The notes below the pieces were generated by a model, which was not told the DNA's origin, did no database searches, and worked only from the letters and a program-made list of their open reading frames with translations. From positions 1 to 12,569 of the forward strand of contig JABWAN010000059.1 in the NCBI GenBank assembly GCA_013361015.1: a stretch of DNA of 12,569 nucleotides. Reading direction: 5' to 3'. The DNA is from Candidatus Zhuqueibacterota bacterium (GTDB lineage Bacteria; Zhuqueibacterota; Zhuqueibacteria; Zhuqueibacterales; Zhuqueibacteraceae). Numbering within the stretch: the first letter of the stretch is position 1; each line of letters starts with the position of its first letter. The position numbers and the translations under genes are program-made. Of this stretch, positions 1 to 6,189 are shown in pieces.

Positions 1-2
1 CA

Positions 3-1175
3 TCAAGTAAGGATCGTATGGATTTTCCACCAGGGCAGATTTTTCGTCGAGGCCGTGAGCTTGATCTCGTGCTCTGAACAACTGATGAGCCAGCGGTGCA
101 ACTTGCCGTTTTGCGATTCGAATTTGTCGAGCGTGCGCGCATCGTCAGCGTTGATATTCTTGCGCATTTTGATTTCAACCAGATGAAGCCGTCGGGCTTC
201 TTCAACAATTAAGTCGATTTCGTTTTTATTGGTGTCGCGATAATAATAAAGCTCAAAGAGGCGTTGGCCGTGAAGCTTTTCTTTCAAGAGCTCGACGATC
301 AAACAGTTTTCAAAAATCTGCGCCGCGACCGGGCCGGCCTGCAGAGTTTTATGATCGGGATATTTGAGCAAGTAAGCGAGCAAGCCCGTGTCAACGAAAT
401 AAAGCTTGGGCGCCTTGATGACGCGCTTGCCGATGTTCTTGAAATAAGGACGCAGCAAGAAAATGATGCGACTCGTTTCCAGCAACGAGAGCCAATGTTG
501 CGCCGTCGTATGGCTGAGGCCGCAGTCTCTCGCAAGATCAGAGACGTTCAAGATCGCGCCGGCGCGCGCAGCCAGCAGTTCCATGAAGCGTTGAAACTGG
601 CTCAGGTCTTTCACAAGGTTGATCTGCCGGACATCTCTCTCGACGTACGTGTGCAGATAGGAGCCGTAAAAAATTTTCGCGTCAACGCCGTGCACCGCCG
701 GGTCCGGGTAAAAGCCGTTGTAGAGTCGCTCAAATAAAGCTTCCAAGCTCGTCGCACGCTGCATCTCAAGCTCGGCAAGTGAAAACGGCAGCAACTCAAA
801 TAAGGCGATTCTTCCCGCCAACGACTCCGTGAGTCCGGCCATCAAATGAAAAATCTGCGAACCGGTTAAAAGATAGCGGCCCTTTTGAGTCCGGTTGCGA
901 TCGACCTGGATTTTGAGATACGGCAAAAGCTCGGGCACATATTGCACCTCGTCCAACACGGAAAACGGCGGCACGTTTTCCACAAACAAGCCGGGATCGT
1001 CTTTCGCCTGCCGTTGCAAAACCGGATCATCAAAAGTGAAATATTTACTCTGCGAAAACTGGCGCAGCAACAGCGTCGATTTGCCTGCTTGCCGCGGACC
1101 GGTGACGGCGATCACAGGAAATTGTTTGGCCGCAAGCCGGACTTTGGCTTCGATCGTTCTTGTGACGTAGTGCAT
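3..1175 (-). CDS. AAA (AAA_14) ATPase with C-terminal DUF4143 domain
   Basis: The gene encodes a 390-residue protein of the widespread ATP-binding AAA_14/DUF4143 family, whose cellular role is poorly known. Visible features are a Walker A loop at residues 26-34 (GPRQAGKST), a Walker B at about 71-76 (FSVLDE), a sensor-like YLLTGSQ at 101-107, and a C-terminal part with DLARDCGLSHTTAQHWLSLLE, a helix-turn-helix-like piece typical of DUF4143, followed by a nuclease-fold-like stretch (NEIDLIVEE, LVEIK). The length matches the family. I chose the ATG at 1175 because the next residues (MHYVTRTIEAK) match where family members begin, although no strong Shine-Dalgarno precedes it. An ATG at 1208 with an AGG upstream is a real alternative. 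Frames further upstream lie at or before the predicted transcription start. The stop is inside the window, so the gene is complete. It is transcribed separately from the MOSC gene if the promoter at 1283-1310 is real. Confidence 0.9.
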   Translation of the reverse strand: MHYVTRTIEAKVRLAAKQFPVIAVTGPRQAGKSTLLLRQFSQSKYFTFDDPVLQRQAKDDPGLFVENVPPFSVLDEVQYVPELLPYLKIQVDRNRTQKGRYLLTGSQIFHLMAGLTESLAGRIALFELLPFSLAELEMQRATSLEALFERLYNGFYPDPAVHGVDAKIFYGSYLHTYVERDVRQINLVKDLSQFQRFMELLAARAGAILNVSDLARDCGLSHTTAQHWLSLLETSRIIFLLRPYFKNIGKRVIKAPKLYFVDTGLLAYLLKYPDHKTLQAGPVAAQIFENCLIVELLKEKLHGQRLFELYYYRDTNKNEIDLIVEEARRLHLVEIKMRKNINADDARTLDKFESQNGKLHRWLISCSEHEIKLTASTKNLPWWKIHTILT

Positions 1176-1282
1176 GGCAGTCGTCTTACTTGTTGAGATT
1201 AACGTCATGATGCGCCTGGCAATGCCTGGCATTGTTCGTTTCGATCTCAAAGCCGAAGGCGCAAGGAAATTAGCTCCCAACA

Positions 1283-1310
1283 AGTATAGAACATTTTATG
1301 CAGATTGCAA
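1283..1310 (-). promoter_or_regulatory. Likely sigma70 promoter of the AAA/DUF4143 gene
   Basis: On the minus strand TTGCAA (1305-1310) is followed after 16 bases by TATACT (1283-1288), a good match to -35/-10 consensus. Transcription would begin near 1276, leaving a leader of about 100 bases before the ATG at 1175. The -35 lies inside one arm of the inverted repeat at 1294-1334, so the two may act together. Seen by eye only. Confidence 0.45.
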
Positions 1311-1334
1311 CTTCAAATTGCAATTTGCATAAAA
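1294..1334. repeat. 17-bp inverted repeat with 7-base loop, overlapping a promoter
   Basis: The arms TTTTATGCAGATTGCAA (1294-1310) and TTGCAATTTGCATAAAA (1318-1334) are complementary except for one pair and are separated by CTTCAAA. It begins 14 bases downstream of the MOSC stop codon on the minus strand. It may work as a transcription terminator for the MOSC gene, but it is A/T-rich and not followed by a clear U-run on that strand. Because one arm contains the -35 of the next gene, an operator is an equally good reading. Confidence 0.5.
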
Positions 1335-1347
1335 GACTTTTTCCCTC

Positions 1348-1959
1348 TCAGAGTTTCTTCACCGCATCACCAACGCGAATCGTGCCTGCTTGCACGACTT
1401 TGGCATTCACGCCGCGCAAATGCAGTTCTCTTCCGACGGGAGAATTGACGAACTTCACGGCCTCTACTCCAAACCGGGAAGTGAATTTTTTGCAGCCGGT
1501 GTGAGGTTGCGCGGTGATTTCCACAATGGCCGAGCCGAGCGCGAGCCGTGTTCCGGCGGGCGCATTCGCTTCACTCAAATCCAGATCGATATACAGTTGA
1601 TCCCCGGCAAGCGGCCAGCGTTCCTTTTCTTGTGCGATCAAAGCAATCGCGCGCGCGTTCATGAGGTTGAGTTGCATGTCGGGATGCGCAGTCCCATCGT
1701 CAGTGCGCGAGCTGCCGCGCGTTTTCCAATTGTCGCCGACAAGTCCTTCGTTGAGATCGAGCTCGCCAATCTCCAAAACTTCGCGCGCTTCGATTTCTGG
1801 CCGCCGCACAATGAGCGCAAGCACTCCTGCAGCCTTCGGCGATTGCTTGATCACATCGAGTCCGGCCTGGAGCTCTTCGTAGGTCAAATGCTTGGGTTGC
1901 GTTATTGTCCCCAGCAACTCATGCGGCGCTGCGGGGCTTGTCGTTTTGGTAGTGCTCAT
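1348..1959 (-). CDS. MOSC domain-containing protein
   Basis: This encodes a 203-residue cytosolic protein with a single MOSC domain (molybdenum cofactor sulfurase C-terminal type), a fold that binds molybdenum cofactor or carries sulfur. Supporting motifs are EIGELDLNEGLVGDNWKTRG near the start of the domain and the family signature PHTGCKKFTSRFG, with the conserved cysteine, about 50 residues from the end. Standalone MOSC proteins of about 200 residues are common and their substrates are mostly unknown. The start at 1959 is preferred over an in-frame start at 2082 because GAGGG lies upstream at a usable distance and the extra residues would overlap the upstream methyltransferase gene and look non-conserved. 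It follows the methyltransferase by 70 bases on the same strand, so co-transcription is possible. No other molybdenum cofactor or molybdoenzyme gene is in the window. Confidence 0.9.
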   Translation of the reverse strand: MSTTKTTSPAAPHELLGTITQPKHLTYEELQAGLDVIKQSPKAAGVLALIVRRPEIEAREVLEIGELDLNEGLVGDNWKTRGSSRTDDGTAHPDMQLNLMNARAIALIAQEKERWPLAGDQLYIDLDLSEANAPAGTRLALGSAIVEITAQPHTGCKKFTSRFGVEAVKFVNSPVGRELHLRGVNAKVVQAGTIRVGDAVKKL

Positions 1960-2029
1960 GACTTGATGTCCCTCAATTGACGTGAATCTAAACCGGGAAA
2001 GAGTTATACGAGCGCGAGGTGCAGCCAAT

Positions 2030-2758
2030 CTAGTTCGCATGCTCCAGCACGTAGATGACCCACGGCGCGGTTTTGGTTTCACTCACCCATGAGTATGCTT
2101 CGTCCGGGTTCGCCAAGGGCTTGTAGGTATTGATCGCCTTCAATCCCGCACGCTTATACACTTCATGGTAGTCTTCCTCCGTCCACAGAATATCTTCTAC
2201 AGGCCGTTTGTCCGCCACATCCAACATCACAATCAGAACCTTCCCACCGCTTTGCACGGAACGGTTTTGTGGAAAATCCTTCGTAGAGAACGAGGCCCAC
2301 TCGTTGACGTAAATTTCCGGAGACGAGACAAGATTTACGATGCGACCGCCGGCCCTCAGCGCACGCTTCAAAGAGCGCAGCAGCGTGACCTTCTTCTCCA
2401 TCGTGGGGATGTTGTCAAAAGTAAACGCGGACAAGACCAGATCATTTCCTGTCACGAGCCCGTCGAGATTGCCGTCCGGCACGAGAAAATATTTGCCCTG
2501 CGGGTCGCGCTCACGAGCCTGTGCGAGCATAGGCTCTGAGATATCGACACCCACAACGTCGAACCCAAGTCTACGCAAGAACCGCGTCGAACGCCCCGCA
2601 CCGCAACCGAAGTCAAGAGCTTTCGTACCTCGGACATGCTCGCCAATGATCGCAGGCAGATCGCGATATGCAAGATAATACGTTCCCGGAAACTCGAGCG
2701 TGGCATAGGCTTGCGCCCGCGCTTGGTCAGCATAGACATTGGAAAAATTTGTCTTCAT
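2030..2758 (-). CDS. Class I SAM-dependent methyltransferase
   Basis: This encodes a 242-residue soluble methyltransferase of the Rossmann-fold class I type (methyltransf_11/25-like). Motif I is at residues 47-55 (ALDFGCGAG), motif II follows as DVVGVDISEPML, and the post-II region NDLVLSAFTFDNIP corresponds to the loop after the central strand. The C-terminal part contains WTEEDYHEVYKRAGL, as in small-molecule methyltransferases. The substrate cannot be told from sequence. The ATG at 2758 is supported by AAGGA seven bases upstream on the minus strand. It lies upstream of the MOSC gene on the same strand with a 70-base gap. No clear function links the two. Confidence 0.9.
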   Translation of the reverse strand: MKTNFSNVYADQARAQAYATLEFPGTYYLAYRDLPAIIGEHVRGTKALDFGCGAGRSTRFLRRLGFDVVGVDISEPMLAQARERDPQGKYFLVPDGNLDGLVTGNDLVLSAFTFDNIPTMEKKVTLLRSLKRALRAGGRIVNLVSSPEIYVNEWASFSTKDFPQNRSVQSGGKVLIVMLDVADKRPVEDILWTEEDYHEVYKRAGLKAINTYKPLANPDEAYSWVSETKTAPWVIYVLEHAN

Positions 2759-2880
2759 ATTCTGTTCCTTGACTCACAGGTTCACATGATTTGTTGAGGG
2801 TATTCTCTCGGTTAACGGTGGAGAACGCGGTACGATCACCTCTGTATGGCTCTGAGGTGCATCGCATGATGCTAGGGTCG

Positions 2881-2969
2881 GCCTTTTATGTTCTGTCGCT
2901 GCTTCACCGAGGTGCGTTCTTCGCTTGTTTACCGAGGTGGTCTCTTCGAGCGAGGTGGCTTGGAGTCGA
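2881..2969 (+). repeat. Dispersed intergenic repeat, copy A
   Basis: The copy contains TCGCTGCTTCACCGAGGTG, then GTTCTTCGCTTGTTTACCGA, then two more GAGGTGG units. It shares the exact core GCTTGTTTACC (2923-2933) and the preceding GTCGCTG with copy B (3300-3369, opposite strand) and copy C (8311-8402). All three copies lie between genes. The iterated CACCGAGGTG-like unit is best preserved here. Confidence 0.6.
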
Positions 2970-3068
2970 AAGCATGTGCGCTTCGGCTTGAACTCGTCAT
3001 TCAGAAAACTTTTGAGCACTCGGCACAAGCTTAATTACGCAAGAGGATTCTCAAGAAAATACTGTAGC

Positions 3069-3085
3069 GCAAGCTGCCGGCTTGC
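3069..3085. repeat. Short palindrome GCAAGC-TGCCG-GCTTGC
   Basis: There are six-base perfect arms with a five-base loop. The sequence just after (3098-3106, GCGGACAAG) is complementary to 3289-3297 (CTTGTCCGC). This resembles the REP-like palindromes scattered through intergenic space in many bacterial genomes, but only one copy is in the window, so that reading is inference. Confidence 0.35.
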
Positions 3086-3216
3086 AAGCCATCCAAAGCG
3101 GACAAGAAGACGCGCTCAGGCTTCATCATGCCAGGACGCACCCTTTTGCTTTTTGAAATCCGCGAAGCGCTTGAATATCTAAAAAATTGAATCAGTGTAA
3201 AAAAAGCAAAGATTTT

Positions 3217-3277
3217 CGGGACACAAAAAGGAAAGGACGCAAAAACATTTTTTGTGTGCTTTCCTTTTTGTGTCCTG
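3217..3277. repeat. 61-base near-perfect hairpin
   Basis: The arms GGACACAAAAAGGAAAG (3219-3235) and CTTTCCTTTTTGTGTCC (3259-3275) are perfectly complementary over 17 bases. Pairing continues inward through ACGCAAAAA against TTTTTGTGT, with one mismatch and one wobble, to a three-base CAT loop, and outward by two more pairs. The result is one long stem with almost no loop. It is not followed by a U-run on either strand, and the nearest gene ends are over 200 bases away, so a simple terminator is unlikely. It could be a mobile-element end, a structured RNA or a palindromic repeat unit. Confidence 0.7.
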
Positions 3278-3299
3278 TTTAGTTGCGACTTGTCCGCGT

Positions 3300-3369
3300 T
3301 GGGTCAGCGCGGGGAACTAGCCCCCTCGGTAAACAAGCGGAGATGACTCTCAAGAACGCGCAGCGACAA
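3300..3369 (-). repeat. Dispersed intergenic repeat, copy B (inverted)
   Basis: Read on the minus strand it gives TTTGTCGCTGCGCGTTCTTG, then GTCATCTCCGCTTGTTTACC, then GAGGGGGCTAG. It shares GTCGCTG, GCGTTCTT and GCTTGTTTACCGAGG with copy A, and GTCATCT plus GCTTGTTTACC with copy C. It is opposite in orientation to copy A, and the 61-base hairpin lies between the two. Confidence 0.5.
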
Positions 3370-3483
3370 ACCAAAAAAGAAAAGAACCATACCGCAGTGC
3401 CCTGAAAACCGAACCCCTGCCACACGTAACCGAGGTATTACTGTTGCTGGAAAAATTGTGGGCCGAACTTTAACGCTTGCCAA

Positions 3484-4164
3484 CTAGAATGTTACGCTCG
3501 CATACGCGCGCACGGGAAACGTGCCGAAGCTTTTGATCTTCACCGGCACTGCAGAGAAGCGGAAGCCAGAATCGGGTAATTGCTCCAATCCACACAAATG
3601 CTCGACGATGGGAATTTCCGTGTTGAGCAAAATGCTATGCACGGGACGATGGCCGTCATCCGTGCAATCAATGTTGAATGAATCAATGCCGACCAACACG
3701 GCTCCGGCATCCGCCAAATACTTCGCAGTGTCCGCGGTTAAAAACGGATGGCTCTCGAAATACTGATCCGTGCGCCAATGTTGATCCCAACCGGTGTGAA
3801 ATAAAACCGCTTTGCCGCGCACATTCAAATCACGAAGCGAAGCAGGCGTGATGCCGCGTGCAGATCTTTGCGTGGCGCGCACAATCACGCTTTCCAGTTC
3901 TGCCAGGGAAGAGAGCGGCAGTTCCGACATATCTTTGCCGTGCGCATAGCGATGAAACGGGCTGTCGAGGTACGTGCCCGTGTTTGCCACCATTTCGATT
4001 TTGCCGATGTGAAACTCCGTGCCTTCGGCATAACGTGCGCGCGAAGCTTCGCGGCTGAGATAATCGCAAATAATCGGCGCGGGCAGACCTTTGTACGTGA
4101 TCATGCCGTGTTCGATGGTGTGGCTGAGGTCGAGGAGCTTTGATTTGGAGGAAGAAGAGGGCAT
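3484..4164 (-). CDS. Cyclase-family (kynurenine formamidase-like) hydrolase with altered metal motif
   Basis: This encodes a 226-residue soluble protein of the cyclase superfamily (Pfam Cyclase), metal-dependent amidohydrolases that include bacterial kynurenine formamidase. The N-terminal LLDLSHTIEHGMITYKGLPAP is typical. The family motif HxGTHxDxPxH appears as NTGTYLDSPFH: the two histidines that bind zinc in characterised formamidases are Asn and Tyr here, while the aspartate and the last histidine remain. The later ligands are present in GHRPVHSILLN (His) and IPIVEHLCGLEQLP (Glu). The substrate is unknown, and no kynurenine pathway genes are near. I prefer the ATG at 4164, which has GGATGG upstream. 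In-frame ATGs at 4173 and 4215 are alternatives. It lies downstream of the EamA gene, separated by a 155-base gap containing a long inverted repeat. Confidence 0.85.
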   Translation of the reverse strand: MPSSSSKSKLLDLSHTIEHGMITYKGLPAPIICDYLSREASRARYAEGTEFHIGKIEMVANTGTYLDSPFHRYAHGKDMSELPLSSLAELESVIVRATQRSARGITPASLRDLNVRGKAVLFHTGWDQHWRTDQYFESHPFLTADTAKYLADAGAVLVGIDSFNIDCTDDGHRPVHSILLNTEIPIVEHLCGLEQLPDSGFRFSAVPVKIKSFGTFPVRAYASVTF

Positions 4165-4208
4165 AAGGACCATCCATCGTTTTAGAAATGAATATCGGGA
4201 GTGCGAAG

Positions 4209-4281
4209 TTATCATTCAGCAGGAATCTTTTTAAGCATAAGCATAGTGGCTCGGCTAAAAAAGATTCCTCCTCAATGACAT
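4209..4281. repeat. Long inverted repeat, copy 1 (GGAATCTTTTT family)
   Basis: The left arm (about 4209-4236) reads ATCATTCAGCAGGAATCTTT then TTAAGC. The right arm (4254-4280), reverse-complemented, reads TGTCATTGAGGAGGAATCTT then TTTTAGC. The arms agree over about 26 bases with a few differences, around a 17-base loop. It sits just past the EamA stop codon, where it could terminate transcription. The same arm sequence recurs at 5928-5999 between divergent genes, so it is more than a local terminator. Confidence 0.7.
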
Positions 4282-4318
4282 CGCATAAGCGTGGCGTGTT
4301 CAAATCAAAAGCACAAGA

Positions 4319-5311
4319 TCAAGCGGCTTTCTCCAAACACACTTCCGCAACCGGTTGCGTCTGTGTGCGCGCAGAAGCAACTGGCTCAGTTTTAGTCACC
4401 GTCTGCGCGCGATTGACAATAATCAATACTACTGCGGCAACAATAATCGCCGCGGCGAGTATTGAGCGCGGTGTGAGTGCCTCGCTTGCGAACGCATAAC
4501 CCAAAATGAGCGCAATGACGGGATTCACGTAAGCATAGGTTGAAACGCGCGCGGGCGTGGTCACCCGCAATAACCACACATATGCCGTAAACGCGATGAG
4601 CGAACCGAAGATTGCAAGATAAGCCAGCGCCACCAGCGAGCGTGTGGATAACGCAGAAAAACTAAACGTGCTGGCCTCTCCGGAAAGCAGCCCGGCGAGA
4701 AAAAGCAATCCGCCGCCGCACAGCATTTGCATTGCCGTGGACATGAACGGCGATTTGGGCAAATTAACTTTGCGCGAATGCAACGAGCCTGTAGCCCATG
4801 CCATGGTCGCAAAAAACAGGGCGGCAAGTCCAAACGCATCGAAACGCTCACTCCTCACGTCTCCGAGACCGATGAGCACCATCATCCCAGTCAAGCCGAG
4901 GCCGATTCCGATCATTGTGATGGAGTTGGGCCGCTTCATGCCGTACCAAATCCAATCAAGCACGACCATCCACAACGGAACAGTCGCTACCACTAACGCC
5001 GCGATGCCCGAAGGCACGGTTTGCTCTGCCCAGGTCACGCCGCCGTTTCCAATCAACAGCAGCAGTGCGCCAATTAACGTGGCGGAACGCCATTGCGCCA
5101 ACGTCGGCTTGGCTACGCCGGTGAAACGGAGCCACACATATAAAATCGCGCCGGCCAGAAGGAAACGCACACCTGCCATCAAAAACGGCGGAATGGTTTC
5201 AATCGCAATGCGAATGCCAAGATAAGTTGAGCCCCAAATCAAATACACGGCAGCGAAGGCGGCAATGATGAGAGCTTGCGAAGCTTTGTGATCGTCAAGA
5301 ATTTTACTCAC
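4319..5311 (-). CDS. EamA/DMT-superfamily transporter
   Basis: This encodes a 330-residue inner-membrane protein with about ten hydrophobic helices arranged as two EamA repeats, the drug/metabolite transporter superfamily (RhaT/YedA-like). The first repeat begins with LIIAAFAAVYLIWGSTYLGIR, a hallmark of this group, and the second has the typical ending YVNPVIALILGYAFASEALTPR followed by a hydrophobic helix. Such proteins commonly export amino acids or other metabolites, and the substrate is not predictable. The start is most likely the GTG at 5311: AAGGAG stands six bases upstream, whereas extending to a TTG at 5329 would place that site inside the gene. The stop codon of the upstream gene (5323-5325) directly precedes this ribosome binding site, indicating an operon and probably coupled translation. 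The divergent MocR regulator may control the pair. Confidence 0.93.
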   Translation of the reverse strand: MSKILDDHKASQALIIAAFAAVYLIWGSTYLGIRIAIETIPPFLMAGVRFLLAGAILYVWLRFTGVAKPTLAQWRSATLIGALLLLIGNGGVTWAEQTVPSGIAALVVATVPLWMVVLDWIWYGMKRPNSITMIGIGLGLTGMMVLIGLGDVRSERFDAFGLAALFFATMAWATGSLHSRKVNLPKSPFMSTAMQMLCGGGLLFLAGLLSGEASTFSFSALSTRSLVALAYLAIFGSLIAFTAYVWLLRVTTPARVSTYAYVNPVIALILGYAFASEALTPRSILAAAIIVAAVVLIIVNRAQTVTKTEPVASARTQTQPVAEVCLEKAA

Positions 5312-5322
5312 GTGGCGCTCCT

Positions 5323-5871
5323 TTACCAAATTTTTTCCAACGGCATGACTACAGCATTTAAGTTTGAAGGGAGAGCGAGATTTGTTTCAGCGTGCAGGCA
5401 GAATTCCGAGGTCGGGCCAAGCGTCATTTGCCGTCCCCACAAATCGCAATGCGAAGTCCATGGCGCGAGCAGGCGGTAGAAATCGGTGTAGTTTATGCCA
5501 GGGGGTTTCGCAAGCCAGTATGCGACTCGCGCCGCGCTCAAGCTTTCCGTTCCCGCGCGTAAGCGATACAACCCGGCTGTTCCGCCCAGTGCGCCGCTGG
5601 CGGCTTGGTCGTGCGCAGCTTGGCGTGCGCCGGAGATCGCTGCTTGTTCCAAGCGATCAAGCACAGCGCTGCCATCAATGAGATACCAGTCCTCGTAAGC
5701 TTCCGATTTCGCCGGCAACCATGGCGCTAGCTCAATACGAAAGGAAGATGAAAGCACAAAGCCCTGCGGCTTGTGTTCGTTCAACGCTTGATGAAAGCGG
5801 AGCAAATGCTGCTCATAGGTGTCACGCTCAATCTCGGTCCGGCGCCAATGCCAGAAAACATAGGCCAGCAT
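5323..5871 (-). CDS. Conserved protein of unknown function, first gene of an operon with the EamA transporter
   Basis: This encodes a 182-residue soluble protein with no signal peptide or membrane helix. I cannot name it. The look is that of a real, constrained protein: MLAYVFWHWRR, FRIELAPWLP, YEDWYLIDGSAVLD, GGTAGLYRLRAG, AYWLAKPPGINYTDFY and LWGRQMTLGPTSEFCL are rich in Trp, Tyr and Gly, with charged turns between. The opening, with a W-R-R-x-x-x-E-x-Y-E-x-x-L-x-x-F-H pattern, recalls small dimeric alpha/beta-barrel (EthD/NIPSNAP-like) proteins, but that is only an impression. The ATG at 5871 has GAGG eight bases upstream. It ends 11 bases before the GTG of the EamA gene, so the two are surely co-transcribed, and it diverges from the MocR regulator, its likely controller. 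Confidence 0.8.
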   Translation of the reverse strand: MLAYVFWHWRRTEIERDTYEQHLLRFHQALNEHKPQGFVLSSSFRIELAPWLPAKSEAYEDWYLIDGSAVLDRLEQAAISGARQAAHDQAASGALGGTAGLYRLRAGTESLSAARVAYWLAKPPGINYTDFYRLLAPWTSHCDLWGRQMTLGPTSEFCLHAETNLALPSNLNAVVMPLEKIW

Positions 5872-5927
5872 CGCATGTACCTCGCGGCAATGTGAGATAA
5901 GATGAGATCGGCGCTCTCGCCCAGAGT

Positions 5928-5999
5928 TGTCGTTCTGAAAGAATCTTTTTTAGTACTGGAAGCCATCCCCGCGAGTGAAAAGATTCCTTCCGACTGACC
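5928..5999. repeat. Long inverted repeat, copy 2 (GGAATCTTTTT family)
   Basis: The left arm (5928-5955) reads TGTCGTTCTGAAAGAATCTT then TTTTAG. The right arm (5975-5999), reverse-complemented, reads GTCAGTCGGAAGGAATCTTT then TCAC. These match each other and both arms of copy 1 at 4209-4281, giving a half-site consensus near TGTCATTCNGAAGGAATCTT. It lies upstream of both divergent genes, where a terminator would not be expected. Confidence 0.65.
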
Positions 6000-6000
6000 G

Positions 6001-6027
6001 CTTTGGAGCTAGAGCGACTTTGGAGCT
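6001..6027. repeat. Ten-base direct repeat CTTTGGAGCT
   Basis: CTTTGGAGCT occurs at 6001-6010 and 6018-6027, 17 bases apart start to start, directly beside inverted repeat copy 2. On the minus strand it would fall in the leader of the operon for the unknown protein and EamA transporter. Its role is not evident. Confidence 0.4.
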
Positions 6028-6066
6028 TGTAGCCCTCGCGTTAGGCCAATATATTAAAAAAATTTC

Positions 6067-6108
6067 GACCAGAACAGATTCAGTTGCTTGCAATTGTGAC
6101 CAGAACAG
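6067..6108 (+). promoter_or_regulatory. Putative MocR operator: two direct GACCAGAACAG sites
   Basis: GACCAGAACAG occurs perfectly at 6067-6077 and 6098-6108. The 31-base start-to-start spacing, about three helical turns, puts both sites on one face of the DNA. MocR regulators such as GabR bind widely spaced direct repeats in the gap between their own gene and a divergent target, and this matches that layout. The downstream site falls between the -35 and -10 of the predicted regulator promoter, consistent with autorepression. That the MocR protein binds here is inference. Confidence 0.6.
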
Positions 6109-6116
6109 TTTATTTT
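6088..6116 (+). promoter_or_regulatory. Possible promoter of the MocR-type regulator
   Basis: TTGCAA (6088-6093) is followed after 17 bases by TATTTT (6111-6116). Transcription would start near 6123, giving a leader of about 67 bases to the ATG at 6190. The -10 is only a fair match. The position relative to the direct repeats makes it attractive. Confidence 0.4.
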
Positions 6117-6189
6117 CCGTGCAAATTGTATCCTCCCAATGTGGCACCAATACGTTTCGCAAAAAGAAAGGTTGCTCGGAGTACAAAAT

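Larger units (their letters stand above)
2759..3483. other. 725-base intergenic region without a convincing gene
   Basis: Short open frames exist on both strands, but none has a recognisable protein, a ribosome binding site or family-like composition. The region instead holds structure: copy A of a dispersed repeat (2881-2969, plus), a GCAAGC/GCTTGC palindrome (3069-3085), a 61-base hairpin (3217-3277), and copy B of the dispersed repeat in inverted orientation (3300-3369). The start of the region should contain the methyltransferase promoter, but I could not identify a good one. The stretch 3370-3483 shows nothing clear. Confidence 0.6.

Noticed and set aside
1348..2758. A molybdenum cofactor pathway cluster suggested by the MOSC gene
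   Set aside because: The neighbouring methyltransferase is generic, and no moa, moe or molybdoenzyme gene is nearby.
2881..3369. CRISPR array or tandem repeat array
   Set aside because: The repeat copies are in opposite orientations and irregularly spaced, with no uniform spacers or cas genes.
3830..4303. 157-residue minus-strand frame overlapping the cyclase gene
   Set aside because: It is an out-of-frame shadow of the cyclase gene; its composition (many Arg, Cys, His) is that of a shifted reading.
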